From: Tannerellaceae bacterium
GTDB taxonomy: Bacteria; Bacteroidota; Bacteroidia; Bacteroidales; Tannerellaceae
Direction of reading: 5' to 3'
Assembly: GCA_031280645.1 (NCBI GenBank)
Contig: JAITGL010000052.1
Span: forward strand, 1-51,325
DNA: 51,325 bases
Shown here: positions 17,611-25,957 of the stretch, in pieces
Layout: each line of letters begins with the position of its first letter
How positions within the stretch are numbered: the stretch's first letter is position 1
Translations under genes and position numbers: made by a program
Notes under the pieces: model-generated
Seen by the model: only the letters and a program-made list of their open reading frames with translations
What the model was told of the DNA's origin: nothing
Database searches by the model: none

Positions 17611-17641
17611 CAAAAGTAAGGATGTTTTTCATATATACAAA
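17611..17641 (-). promoter_or_regulatory. Consensus Bacteroidetes promoter
   Basis: TTTG (complement of 17638-17641), exactly 19 bp, then TACTTTTG (complement of 17611-17618). It drives the 242-aa hypothetical gene, start 17574. Confidence 0.8.
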
Positions 17642-17757
17642 TCTCCGGCGCTTGCAGCTATTTATTTTATTAATTCATTTATCCAAATCCTCCGGTTAGC
17701 TGCCCGAATGGATCAGGCAGCTATGCCAATAGTTTATTTAGCAGGGCGAATTGTTCC

Positions 17758-18164
17758 GGCAGCTTTAAAAGCCGTTTTCCCAGCTGCAAAAACTGTTTTG
17801 GTAGCTACCAAAATCGCTGCGGTAGCTACCGGAACTTTTGCCGTAGCTACCAAAATCGCTGCGGTAGCTACCGGAACTTTTGCCGTAGCTACCAAAATCG
17901 TTGCGGTAGCTACCGGAGCTTTTGCGGTAGCTACCAAAATCGTTGCGGTAGCTACCGGAACTTTTGCCGTAGCTACCAAAATCGTTGCGGTAGCTACCGG
18001 GGCTTTTGCCGTAGCTACCAAAATCGTTGCGGTAGCTACCGGAACTTTTGCCGTAGCTACCAAAACTGTTTTTGCAGCTACCGGAATCGTTGCGGTAGGT
18101 ATGCAATTAATGCCTTTAGCTAAGTAATCGGAAGGTTTACAGCAAGATATGGATTTTGGAGCTG
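17758..18164 (-). repeat. Array B1: leader plus 21-bp phased GTAGCTACC array
   Basis: Thirteen intact cores (GGTAGCTACC or CGTAGCTACC) start at 17800 and recur every 21 bp to 18052 without exception. Decayed units continue in phase at both ends (17758, 17779, 18073, 18094). The 11-bp spacers alternate between AAAATCGTTGC-like and GGAACTTTTGC-like, giving a 42-bp superperiod. Strand is given by the leader, 18115-18164 on the minus strand, which matches that of array B2 at 41 of 50 positions and stands 53 bp from the first intact core in both. Each core contains the palindrome GTAGCTAC. Twenty-one bp is two helical turns. The array is open in several frames on both strands, encoding 7-residue VATxxxx repeats, but lacks a credible gene start. 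Confidence 0.93.
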
Positions 18165-18233
18165 CGGGCCTTGCTTTGGCGGGAGGGTATGGAGGCGGCT
18201 CTTGGGGAATTAAAAATTGAAACAAATAAAGTG

Positions 18234-18241
18234 TATATTTG
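18234..18241 (+). promoter_or_regulatory. -7 element for the lipoprotein gene
   Basis: TATATTTG fits TAnnTTTG and lies 45 bp before the start codon at 18287. There is no good -33 TTTG. Confidence 0.45.
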
Positions 18242-18286
18242 CAACATGCGTTTCAATAAAGGGGCGCATTAAAAAAGTAACTTAAT

Positions 18287-18781
18287 ATGAAAGCAAAGTC
18301 TGTAAAGCATCTTTTTTTATTTGCCGTTATGATTGCCGGTTGCATCAGCGCCTTCCTGAGCTGCGACAGCGCAGGCAGCGAGATCCCCTACGGACCAGAC
18401 AGCCGCCTTTTCTTCGACAGGAACGATTTGGTTTTTGAATCCTCCGCCGTTACAGATTTTATCCAGGTTCAGCGCTTGCATGGCGACGATCTTGTAACTG
18501 CCGGATATTGGGGCGCCAGTTTCGCTGAAATCAAAACGGAAGAGGGCCTCGACACATTATATAATACCACTATACTTGAATCGGACGGGAGAAATATATA
18601 TACGGTACTTGTAAGCCCGTTCGCAGGCGAATGGTTCGAGATAGGAAAGGAAAATGGGAAGCGAGGGGGCAACATAATAATCAAGCTAAAGGAAAATACG
18701 GGCGGCGAGCGTAGTTTGAAAATAGGGATAAGTACCGGGCCGCAAAATGGGGAAATAAGATTAAGCCAGAAGGGGAAATAA
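18287..18781 (+). CDS. Lipoprotein with BACON-like domain (hypothetical)
   Basis: A 164-residue protein with a lipoprotein signal: basic start MKAKSVKHLF, hydrophobic stretch, and lipobox AFLSC with the lipidated Cys near residue 27. The mature part ends in ENTGGERSLKIGISTGPQNGEIRLSQKGK, read as two blocks ENTGGERSLKIGIS and GEIRLSQK; this resembles the last strands of BACON domains, which in Bacteroidetes occur on surface glycan- or mucin-associated proteins. Function is unknown. A terminator follows directly, so it is a single-gene transcript. Confidence 0.75.
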   Translation: MKAKSVKHLFLFAVMIAGCISAFLSCDSAGSEIPYGPDSRLFFDRNDLVFESSAVTDFIQVQRLHGDDLVTAGYWGASFAEIKTEEGLDTLYNTTILESDGRNIYTVLVSPFAGEWFEIGKENGKRGGNIIIKLKENTGGERSLKIGISTGPQNGEIRLSQKGK

Positions 18782-18811
18782 TTTTTTTCTTTTAATCAGT
18801 AATTATGAAGG

Positions 18812-18843
18812 AGAGGGAGAAATAATTCTTCCTCTCTTTTTTT
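18812..18843 (+). terminator. Rho-independent terminator
   Basis: Stem AGAGGGAGAA/TTCTTCCTCT (one G-U pair) with an ATAA loop, followed by C and seven T. It separates the lipoprotein gene from grpE. Confidence 0.8.
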
Positions 18844-18930
18844 GCTTTGGCCCTCTTTTTGCGTTACTTCTTAAAAAACAACAAGCATATTGCTTTGATT
18901 GATATGCCCGAAGTACTGAAAACAAAAAAG

Positions 18931-19503
18931 ATGAACAATAATAAAGATATGGAAACGAAAATCAATGATGAGGAATTGAACAAAGAGGATGCGACATTAT
19001 TGCAGCCCGAGGCAGAAGAACAGTCAGCTGCAGACAAGCGCCCCGACAATGTGGCAGACAATTGCGACCCCGCGCAGAAGCTCGAAGAACTTAACGACGC
19101 CCACCTCCGGCTAAGGGCCGAGTTCGACAATTATCGCAAGCGCACCCTGCGCGAGAAGGCCGAGCTGATAAAAAGCGGCGGAGAGGCCTCGCTTACCGCT
19201 CTCCTGCCCGTAATAGACGACCTGGAGCGAGCCCTGGCCAACATTCGCAAGGCCGAAGACGTTGAATCGGTTAAGGAGGGGGTGGAGCTTATCTATAACA
19301 AATTTGCCGCCTACCTTTCGCAGCAGGGCGTAAAACCCATCGAGGCGGCAGGCCTTGCTTTCGACGCCGACAAGTTTGAGGCCATCGCTATCATCCCGGC
19401 CCCCGAAGCCGAAATGAAAGGAAAGGTTATCGACTGCGTGCAAACGGGGTACACCTTGTACGACAAAATAATCCGCCATGCCAAGGTAGTGGTTGGCGAA
19501 TAA
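18931..19503 (+). CDS. grpE: Nucleotide exchange factor GrpE
   Basis: Releases ADP from DnaK in the Hsp70 cycle. I take the ATG at 18931 (MNNNKDMETKINDEEL), giving 190 residues; ATGs at 18904 and 18949 are possible alternatives. An acidic, disordered N-terminus is followed by the long coiled-coil (LNDAHLRLRAEFDNYRKRTL) and the beta domain ending in GYTLYDKIIRHAKVVVGE, the GrpE C-terminal signature. dnaJ begins 46 bp later on the same strand. dnaK is not in the window. Confidence 0.93.
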   Translation: MNNNKDMETKINDEELNKEDATLLQPEAEEQSAADKRPDNVADNCDPAQKLEELNDAHLRLRAEFDNYRKRTLREKAELIKSGGEASLTALLPVIDDLERALANIRKAEDVESVKEGVELIYNKFAAYLSQQGVKPIEAAGLAFDADKFEAIAIIPAPEAEMKGKVIDCVQTGYTLYDKIIRHAKVVVGE

Positions 19504-19549
19504 GCGCGCATAGAATTACATCATGATATTTTAACAGGAAGAAAACAAT

Positions 19550-20698
19550 ATGTCGAAAAGAGATTACTACGAAGTTCTGGAAGTTAACAGGAATGTTTCG
19601 GCCGACGACTTAAAGAAAGCCTACCGCAAAAAGGCCATCGAATACCACCCCGACAAGAATCCGGGCAACAAAGAAGCTGAAGAGAAATTTAAGGAGGCCG
19701 CCGAAGCATACGACGTTTTAAGCGACCCTCAAAAACGCCAGCGTTACGATCAGTTTGGCCATGCAGGCATGGGAGCCTCGGGAGGCGGCTTTAGCGGCGA
19801 CTTTAACATAGAGGATATTTTTTCACGCTTCGGCGATCTTTTCGGCGGGCATTTTAGCTTTGGCGGCTTTAGCGGCTTCGGCGGAAGCTCATCGGGCGGA
19901 CAAAGGGTTAATCGCGGATCCGACCTGCGGGTTAAGGTAAAGCTTAACCTTGGCGAGATTGCCAAAGGAGTGGAAAAGAAAATCAAGGTAAAGAAATTCG
20001 TTTCGTGCCAAGCCTGCAACGGAAGCGGAGCCGACGGCCCCAACAGTACCAAAACATGCGCCACCTGCAAAGGCCGCGGCGCGGTAACGCAACCCACCTC
20101 AACGCTGTTCGGCGTTATCCAGGCCACCGTTAGTTGCCCCTCGTGCAACGGCGCAGGCAAAATCATAACAAAGAAATGCAACGCCTGCTCCGGCGAAGGA
20201 ATCGTAAAAGACGATGATGTAATCAGCATCCAAATTCCCGCGGGAGTTTACGAAGGGATCCAGCTTTCGATGAGCGGCAAGGGCAACGCCGCGCGCCACG
20301 GAGGCGTTAACGGCGATTTGCTCGTGCTAATCGAGGAAGAAGCTCATCCGGAACTTATCCGCGATGAGAACGACCTGCTTTATAACCTCGTGCTCAGCTT
20401 CCCTCAAGCCGCCCTCGGAGCAAGCGTTGAGGTTCCGACAATCGACGGCAAGGCAAAAGTTACAATCGAGCCCGGAACGCAGGCAGGCAAAGTGCTCCGC
20501 CTGCGCAATAAAGGCTTGCCGTCGATCAACAGCTACGGCACGGGCGACTTGCTCGTTAATGTAAGCGTATATGTTCCCGAAAAACTTTCCGACGCCGAGA
20601 AAACCATTCTTAGTAATCTGGATAAATCGCCCAATTTTCAGCCGGGGAAGTCGATAAAGGATAAGCTCTTCAATAAATTTAGAAAAATATTCGATTAA
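19550..20698 (+). CDS. dnaJ: Chaperone DnaJ
   Basis: Hsp40 co-chaperone that delivers substrates to DnaK and stimulates its ATPase. All domains of type I DnaJ are present in 382 residues: J domain (about 4-66) with HPD at 33-35, a Gly/Phe-rich linker (about 74-118), the zinc domain with four CxxCxGxG-type motifs (C153/C156, C170/C173, C196/C199, C210/C213), then the C-terminal substrate-binding beta domains. Its stop TAA is immediately followed by the ATG of the M64 peptidase gene. Confidence 0.96.
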   Translation: MSKRDYYEVLEVNRNVSADDLKKAYRKKAIEYHPDKNPGNKEAEEKFKEAAEAYDVLSDPQKRQRYDQFGHAGMGASGGGFSGDFNIEDIFSRFGDLFGGHFSFGGFSGFGGSSSGGQRVNRGSDLRVKVKLNLGEIAKGVEKKIKVKKFVSCQACNGSGADGPNSTKTCATCKGRGAVTQPTSTLFGVIQATVSCPSCNGAGKIITKKCNACSGEGIVKDDDVISIQIPAGVYEGIQLSMSGKGNAARHGGVNGDLLVLIEEEAHPELIRDENDLLYNLVLSFPQAALGASVEVPTIDGKAKVTIEPGTQAGKVLRLRNKGLPSINSYGTGDLLVNVSVYVPEKLSDAEKTILSNLDKSPNFQPGKSIKDKLFNKFRKIFD

Positions 20699-21982
20699 AT
20701 GAAACGTAAAACAGCCTTGGCGTTCCTCCTTTGCGCCCTTACCCTGCCTGCGCTACATGCGCAATTCAACAAGCATTTTGAAAACAAAAGCCTGCGCATT
20801 GATTTTGCCCTTAGCGGCAACGCCGATTCGCAAACAGCCGCCTTGCAGCAGTTAAGGGAGGAACCGTACTGGGGAGGCCCGCGCAATAATTTGATAGAAC
20901 CGTTTAACTACGGAGGATATAACATAAAGGTATACGACAAAGCATCGGGAGAGCTTATCTACTTCAGAAGCTTCAACACCTTGTTTGAAGAATGGCGCAC
21001 AACCAAGCAGGCTGCCGTCGAAACACAGTCGTGGACAAACAGCATCTCCGTTCCATATCCAAAAAACGAAATATCCGTAACCATCAGCGGACGCAGCCGC
21101 GCAACCATGGAGTTTACTCCGCTCCTTAAGCTTGATATCGACCCCGCCAGCATCTATATAAACAGAGACAGGCTGAAAGATAACCGCGTTGGAAAGGTGC
21201 AATACGCCGGCGATCCCTCGAGTAAAGTCGACCTCGTATTCATCGCCGAAGGATATACAAAAGACGAGCAAGGCAAATTCGACGCCGACGTAAAGCGCTT
21301 TGCCGATTCCCTATTCCAAACGCCTCCCTTCAACGCCCGGAAGAACGATTTCAACATATGGTCGGTTGGACTTATCTCCGAAGAATCCGGAACAGACGTA
21401 TCGGGCAAAGGCGTTTTCAGAAATACGGCTCTCAATTCGGGCTTCTACACCTTCGGAGTTGAACGGTACCTGACAACGCCCGACATGAAGTCGATCCGCG
21501 ACGCCGTATGGAACGTTCCCTCCGACGCCGTTTTCATCCTTGTAAACACCGACATTTACGGAGGAGGCGGCATGTATAACTTCTACGCCATCGGAACCTC
21601 AAACCATCCCAAAACGCCTTCGGTATTCGTACACGAATTTGGCCACAGCTTTGGAGGGCTTGCCGACGAGTACTTCTCGTCTGAAGTGGCCTACGACGAG
21701 GAAAACTTTTACAGCCTGAAAGTCGAACCCTGGGAACCCAACATCACAACCCTCGTAAACTTCGACTCCAAATGGAAAGATCTGCTTCCGCCCAACGCCC
21801 CCATCCCAACCTCCGCCGACGATGAACACGCCCATAAAGCCGGAGTATACGAAGGCGCCGGATATCTCGCAAAAGGAATATACCGCCCAATGATACACTG
21901 CATGATGCGCGACTATGCTCCCTTTTGCCCCGCTTGCTCAAGGGCGATAAGCAAAATGATAGACTTCCTTGCAGGAAATTAA
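20699..21982 (+). CDS. M64 family (IgA protease-like) zinc metallopeptidase
   Basis: A 427-residue exported protein with signal peptide MKRKTALAFLLCALTLPALHA. An N-terminal beta-rich M64_N-like domain (about 25-155) is followed by the catalytic domain: DLVFIAEGYTKDE, then HEFGHSFGGLADEY with H312, E313 and H316 of HExxH and the LADEY continuation typical of peptidase family M64. It should act in the periplasm or outside the cell. The family is named after a Clostridium IgA protease, but the substrate here is unknown. The ATG abuts the dnaJ stop, so the two are translationally close, and a strong terminator follows at 22031. Confidence 0.9.
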   Translation: MKRKTALAFLLCALTLPALHAQFNKHFENKSLRIDFALSGNADSQTAALQQLREEPYWGGPRNNLIEPFNYGGYNIKVYDKASGELIYFRSFNTLFEEWRTTKQAAVETQSWTNSISVPYPKNEISVTISGRSRATMEFTPLLKLDIDPASIYINRDRLKDNRVGKVQYAGDPSSKVDLVFIAEGYTKDEQGKFDADVKRFADSLFQTPPFNARKNDFNIWSVGLISEESGTDVSGKGVFRNTALNSGFYTFGVERYLTTPDMKSIRDAVWNVPSDAVFILVNTDIYGGGGMYNFYAIGTSNHPKTPSVFVHEFGHSFGGLADEYFSSEVAYDEENFYSLKVEPWEPNITTLVNFDSKWKDLLPPNAPIPTSADDEHAHKAGVYEGAGYLAKGIYRPMIHCMMRDYAPFCPACSRAISKMIDFLAGN

Positions 21983-22030
21983 AGACAGACTATGTAGACA
22001 TAAAACAAGTATAACTTTTAAGAGCTATTA

Positions 22031-22069
22031 AAAAGGGCGCTGAACTCATCTTTAGTTCAGCGCCCTTTT
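22031..22069. terminator. Bidirectional rho-independent terminator
   Basis: A perfect 16-bp stem (22031-22046 with 22054-22069, containing AGGGCGCTGAACT) with a CATCTTT loop and A/T tracts on both sides. It serves the M64 gene (plus) and the sigma-factor operon (minus, last stop at 22092). Confidence 0.9.
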
Positions 22070-22091
22070 ATCATCAAAAGAGTATCAAATT

Positions 22092-22451
22092 TCAATTTTT
22101 CAACCTCTTTCTGTACGCCCTCACAAAAACATGATCCACTCCAAGCAACAATAACGCCAGTCCGCCGATATAAATATAGAAAGGCATTGACGGAAAGTTC
22201 AGGCTTGGAAATTCAAATTCGGAGAGCGAGAAGCGGTCGAACCAAAGGAAAGCCGCCGCGGCAAGGCCGATAACCCCGATGGAAGCAGCCGCTACAAAGA
22301 GCCAGCCCATTTGCTCGCTACGCTTCTTTTTCCGTTCGGCTTCAGCCATAATTCTGTTCATGATGTTTTCGCGGAACGATTGCGGCAATTCGGGTTCCGG
22401 CAGGCGTTTAAAAATATGTTTTAGGGGGTCGGCGGTTTGATTCGTATTCAT
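22092..22451 (-). CDS. Small membrane protein, likely anti-sigma-type partner
   Basis: A 119-residue protein: a soluble N-terminal part (KHIFKRLPEPELPQSFRENIMNRI, shown here as a start of about 24 residues in blocks PEPELPQSFRENIMNRI), a basic stretch, and two transmembrane segments (about 46-68 and 91-105). Its start overlaps the end of the ECF sigma factor gene by 4 bp (ATGA type), so translation is coupled. Position, coupling and membrane topology suggest it controls the sigma factor, but I see no recognised zinc-binding anti-sigma motif (HxxxCxxC), so this role is inference. Confidence 0.75.
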   Translation of the reverse strand: MNTNQTADPLKHIFKRLPEPELPQSFRENIMNRIMAEAERKKKRSEQMGWLFVAAASIGVIGLAAAAFLWFDRFSLSEFEFPSLNFPSMPFYIYIGGLALLLLGVDHVFVRAYRKRLKN

Positions 22452-23011
22452 CGGTCTGATTCCTCCATTTCATTTAGTATGACAAATAATTTCTTTCTTA
22501 TGCGATGCAAGCGCGTTTTTACATTCGACTGTGACAAGGCGGATATTTGCCCGATTTCTTCAATGCTTTTATCCTCCATATAAAAAAGGAGTATAAGAGC
22601 CTTATCGTCGGGCTGAAGCTTCTCAATGGCAAGCTCAAGCCTTTTAATTTGTTCGTTTTGATCGGTCAGCCCCATGGCCTTTGCTATTTCTTCTTCCGAA
22701 ACGTTCTCTATTTGCGCCTCTTCAATGGCCAGGTATTCCCATTTCTTCTTGCGGATTTCGGATATTGCAGTATTGTATGCAATGCGGTACAGCCAGGTTG
22801 AAAAGCTACTTTCGCCCTTAAACGACTGCAAGTTTCGGAAAGCCTTCATGAATACATCTTGCGAGAGTTCCTCGGCATCTTCCGCAGTACGCACTATTTT
22901 CGATATAAGCGAATAAATTTTCCGCCCGTACCGGTCGACAATGCAAGCGTAACACGAAGTTTCGCCCGCCCGTATGCGCTCTATATAATATTTATCGGAA
23001 TATAGTTCCAT
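22448..23011 (-). CDS. ECF-type RNA polymerase sigma factor
   Basis: A sigma-70 family factor of the extracytoplasmic-function group, 187 residues from the ATG at 23011 (MELYSDKYY); the frame continues to 23029 but the internal start matches family N-termini better. Region 2 is visible as AEELSQDVFMKAFRNLQSF and FSTWLYRIAYNTAISEIRKK; region 4 as LILLFYMEDKSIEEIGQISA followed by LSQSNVKTRLHRIRKKL. The membrane protein gene overlaps its 3' end by 4 bp. Confidence 0.93.
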   Translation of the reverse strand: MELYSDKYYIERIRAGETSCYACIVDRYGRKIYSLISKIVRTAEDAEELSQDVFMKAFRNLQSFKGESSFSTWLYRIAYNTAISEIRKKKWEYLAIEEAQIENVSEEEIAKAMGLTDQNEQIKRLELAIEKLQPDDKALILLFYMEDKSIEEIGQISALSQSNVKTRLHRIRKKLFVILNEMEESDR

Positions 23012-23234
23012 TGTAATCCATTGACGCAATCAGGGCTCATAGGTTACAAGCGCCCGCAAAATATTTCGCGACAAAGCGTCGCGGCTCAACACAGAGGGCT
23101 TATAAGGCTTTTCGCCCGAAAAGGCGATTAACGGAGAGGGCTTCCTTTATTTCTTGGAGCTTGTAACCTTTATATTACCGACGCGTCAAAAGAGCAAAGT
23201 AAATAGAATTATTAACGTTTAATACTTATTTTGT

Positions 23235-23654
23235 ATGTTAGAATTTTTGTTTGTCCCCGTAATAGTCGGGATTTGCGTAGCCGGCGTCTACGGCTTATTT
23301 GAATTGTTTGCCCGCCGTAAAGAGCGGATGATGATTATCGAAAAGCTGGGCGAGAAGATCGACCCTGCCGCCGTAACTGGCAAATTGCAATTATCGAGTT
23401 CGCTTCCTTTCTTTTCGTTCAGCGCGTTAAAGGGCGGTTTTTTGCTTGCGGGTATAGGTTTGGGGTTGCTGATTGGTTTTATTATCAATGCAACATTATG
23501 GTCAAGCGGATTATATACTTCCGATATCGAATATCACAGGCGCTATCTGCACGACATGCCGGAAATTGTTTATGGAGCCTCCGTCCTTTTATTCGGAGGA
23601 ATCGCTCTTATCGCCGCATTTATTGTTGAACTTAAGATGACTAAGAAAGGCTAA
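23235..23654 (+). CDS. DUF6249-like membrane protein
   Basis: A 139-residue protein with three hydrophobic segments (about 2-24, 66-90, 112-133). The cytoplasmic part after the first helix, RRKERMMIIEKLGE, and the overall layout match small Bacteroidetes membrane proteins of the DUF6249 type that often adjoin ECF sigma operons. It is divergent from the sigma gene, with 205 bp between them. That intergenic stretch contains a hairpin (GGCTTTTCG/CGAAAAGGC near 23108-23127) and no other gene. Function unknown. Confidence 0.7.
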   Translation: MLEFLFVPVIVGICVAGVYGLFELFARRKERMMIIEKLGEKIDPAAVTGKLQLSSSLPFFSFSALKGGFLLAGIGLGLLIGFIINATLWSSGLYTSDIEYHRRYLHDMPEIVYGASVLLFGGIALIAAFIVELKMTKKG

Positions 23655-23674
23655 GCCTCATCTGTAAGCGTTGT

Positions 23675-24316
23675 TCAAAAAATGAGTTCGCCAAAGAACT
23701 CAGGCCGGTGGAAATCGGGGGCAGGCGTATGTATCGGGTTCCAACTGATATATCGCGGCAGCTCGGTTCCATCGGCGCAATGATAAAAGTTTGCCAATAT
23801 TTTTTCAGGCAGATTCTCAGGGTCGATATCCATTACCTTGAAAGGGATGCCGACAATAAGTTCCCAGGCATGGAGGCCCTTAATTTCATCAAATGTTTTT
23901 GGGGATAAGGATGAGAATCGAATAATAGATTGATATTCTTCTTTAGATAGAGGCGTTTTTACCGTTCTTGATTCTCTACGGCTCGCATCGCAAACGCCGA
24001 TACAGTTAAACTCGAAATTGCGATAAATCTCCTCCTCGCTGCTTTTCATAAAAAACTCTACGCAACTATCGGTATACACTGCCGAACCGTCTTCGGCACA
24101 AACGGCTTTAAGCGAGATTCCTCTAACAAAGAAACGTATGAACAAGGTTTCATCGCCGCGGGCGATATCAAAAACGGCGAGAGGTCTGTAAGAGAATTCG
24201 CGCCAATTAATCGAATCAATACAGCCCCGGCAAGCTTCTGTTTCCATCACCAAGCCTGCATTTTGCAAATTGAGCTTGTTTAAAACCGGTAAGTAAGGGA
24301 TTTTAATGCTTTTCAT
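23675..24316 (-). CDS. Carbohydrate-binding family 9-like (DOMON-like) protein
   Basis: A 213-residue protein resembling the CBM9_2-type single-domain proteins of Bacteroidetes: INWREFSYRPLAVFDIARGD, FIRFFVRG, the strand block YTDSCVEFFMKS, YRNFEFNCIGVCDASRRESR (20 residues) and a closing NPIHTPAPDFHRPEFFGEL. No signal peptide is visible, so it may be cytoplasmic, and carbohydrate binding is not shown for such proteins. It starts 12 bp after the LysE-family gene stop on the same strand and may be the last gene of that operon. Confidence 0.78.
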   Translation of the reverse strand: MKSIKIPYLPVLNKLNLQNAGLVMETEACRGCIDSINWREFSYRPLAVFDIARGDETLFIRFFVRGISLKAVCAEDGSAVYTDSCVEFFMKSSEEEIYRNFEFNCIGVCDASRRESRTVKTPLSKEEYQSIIRFSSLSPKTFDEIKGLHAWELIVGIPFKVMDIDPENLPEKILANFYHCADGTELPRYISWNPIHTPAPDFHRPEFFGELIF

Positions 24317-24328
24317 ATCTCCGAATAT

Positions 24329-24958
24329 TTATATACATAATGAAATAATACCTGCTATTGAAATAATCATGATAACGACCCCAACCGTACGGTTCACGAT
24401 TCGAATATCGCGAAGGTTAAAGCCAACCCATCGTTTAACGGCTGCCACAATCCAGGTGATAAAAAACCACCACGCGGTTGCGCCGAGGCCGATACAAAGT
24501 ATGGCTCCGGCAAACATCCACAAATTATGTTCTTCTTGCATCACGAAATTAAAACGGGTGTAGAGGCCAATGTAAAGGAGCACGATTAAAGCGTTGCTGA
24601 ATGTTATGAGGAAGCCCGTTATAAGGTCGTAAGTGTATGAAATCTTTTTCTCCCGCTGTTTTTTCATCGTATGCACCGGATTGTAACCAAAGGTATACAG
24701 GCCGAATATTCCAAGGCCTATGCTCCCGGCCCATTGCAGCCAAATCTGGTTGGTTTCTATGAAAGCGGTTACAACGCCAAGCCCAAGGCAACTAACGATT
24801 GCATAAATAACATCCGAAAGCATTGCTCCTATTCCTGTAAAAAATCCATACCACCGGCCTTTACTCAAAGTGCGCTGGAGGCAAAGCACGCCTGTCGGCC
24901 CCATAGGAGCCGACACTAAAAAGCCTATCATAATACCTTTTACTATCAATTCGAGCAT
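24329..24958 (-). CDS. LysE/RhtB family exporter
   Basis: A 209-residue inner-membrane protein with about six hydrophobic segments. GFLVSAPMGPTGVLCLQRTL near the N-terminus and GFLITFSNALIVLLYIGLYT in the middle correspond to the two conserved LysE-family blocks (G-P-G-P and NP-like positions). Members export amino acids or related small molecules; the substrate here is unknown. Only 3 bp separate it from the preceding ABC ATPase gene. Confidence 0.85.
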   Translation of the reverse strand: MLELIVKGIMIGFLVSAPMGPTGVLCLQRTLSKGRWYGFFTGIGAMLSDVIYAIVSCLGLGVVTAFIETNQIWLQWAGSIGLGIFGLYTFGYNPVHTMKKQREKKISYTYDLITGFLITFSNALIVLLYIGLYTRFNFVMQEEHNLWMFAGAILCIGLGATAWWFFITWIVAAVKRWVGFNLRDIRIVNRTVGVVIMIISIAGIISLCI

Positions 24959-24961
24959 CGC

Positions 24962-25957
24962 TTATCTCGTTGGAGGCAAAACACTCAAAAGCTCTGCAAC
25001 AGATGATAATTTCCGGCGGAAGCCATCGGGAAATATAACCACAAATTCATCAGCCCCGATACAATTAACACAAGGATAACCCGGGCCCGGAGGCAATGGA
25101 TTCCGCCCCGTACGGACCAAAGCTTTATTGACCCAATCAACAACCGGGCTATTTCCTACGGTGCCAACAGGATTAGCGTAGCTATTCAAGGCATTTTGAC
25201 CGGCTATCGGATCAAACGTAAGTCCGTTCTTATCGAAAAAAGAGGATAGCGTTCCGTTAAGAATTAAATCTTCAGGTACGCCGCAGGCCGGGGGGTAATT
25301 GCGACGAAGAACCCAAAAGTAATCTGCGGTTTTGATGGCCTGCTCAAGATCGTGCGTAGATAGCAAAACAGCCTTTTGCTGCTCGCGTGCAAGCTTTCGG
25401 AGGAGGATCATCGTTTCGATACGGCTGATAACGTCGAGAAAAGCCGTAGGCTCGTCGAGCAGTATAATGGGGCATTGTTGGGCTATGGCTTTAGCAATCA
25501 TAATCTTTTGCTTTTCGCCATCGCTCATCGCGGCAAGCTGTCGTTTTGCGGCCGAAGCCATCCCTACCGCTTCAAGAGACTGTTCGATTATTTCGCGATC
25601 ATTTTGCTTGAGAGCGCCAAAAAATCCGGTGTGCGGATGCCGGCCGAGAGCTACTATATCAAAGGCGGTTAAGTCGGCAACATAGCGTTTTTCGGTTAGA
25701 ACCACGCCTACCGTTTGCGCAAGGGCGTGAGGAGAGTACTCATGCAAAGGTTTGTTCAGGAGTTTTATTTGGCCTGTGATCGGAGGTTGTAATCCGCAGA
25801 GGGTGCGCATAAGAGTTGATTTGCCGGCTCCGTTTAATCCAAGCAGGCAGGTTAGCGAGCCGGGGAAGAGCTGCAAGTCGAGGCGTTCGTGCAGGATATT
25901 GCCGGCGTAGCCCGTACTTAGGTTACAAGCGATAAGAACAGGAGCGTCAACCTTCAT
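24962..25957 (-). CDS. ABC transporter ATPase, iron-complex/cobalamin type, with C-terminal extension
   Basis: Energises import through the adjacent FecCD-type permease. Walker A is GLNGAGKSTL, the signature is MSDGEKQKIMIAKA and Walker B is IILLDEPTAFLD. The ATPase core ends near residue 250. About 80 further residues follow (including YPCVNCIGADEFVVIFPDGF) that are not in FecE or BtuD, although I recall similar tails on some Bacteroidetes homologues. The gene overlaps the permease gene by 11 bp. No substrate-binding protein or TonB receptor is in the window, so siderophore, heme and cobalamin remain possible substrates. Confidence 0.9.
   Translation of the reverse strand: MKVDAPVLIACNLSTGYAGNILHERLDLQLFPGSLTCLLGLNGAGKSTLMRTLCGLQPPITGQIKLLNKPLHEYSPHALAQTVGVVLTEKRYVADLTAFDIVALGRHPHTGFFGALKQNDREIIEQSLEAVGMASAAKRQLAAMSDGEKQKIMIAKAIAQQCPIILLDEPTAFLDVISRIETMILLRKLAREQQKAVLLSTHDLEQAIKTADYFWVLRRNYPPACGVPEDLILNGTLSSFFDKNGLTFDPIAGQNALNSYANPVGTVGNSPVVDWVNKALVRTGRNPLPPGPGYPCVNCIGADEFVVIFPDGFRRKLSSVAELLSVLPPTR

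Noticed and set aside
17708..18225. Protein genes of VATKTVF-type repeats on both strands (also 43097-43385)
   Set aside because: Open on both strands at once because of the 21-bp period; no credible start or neighbouring operon. The leader peptide similarity is kept as a separate finding.
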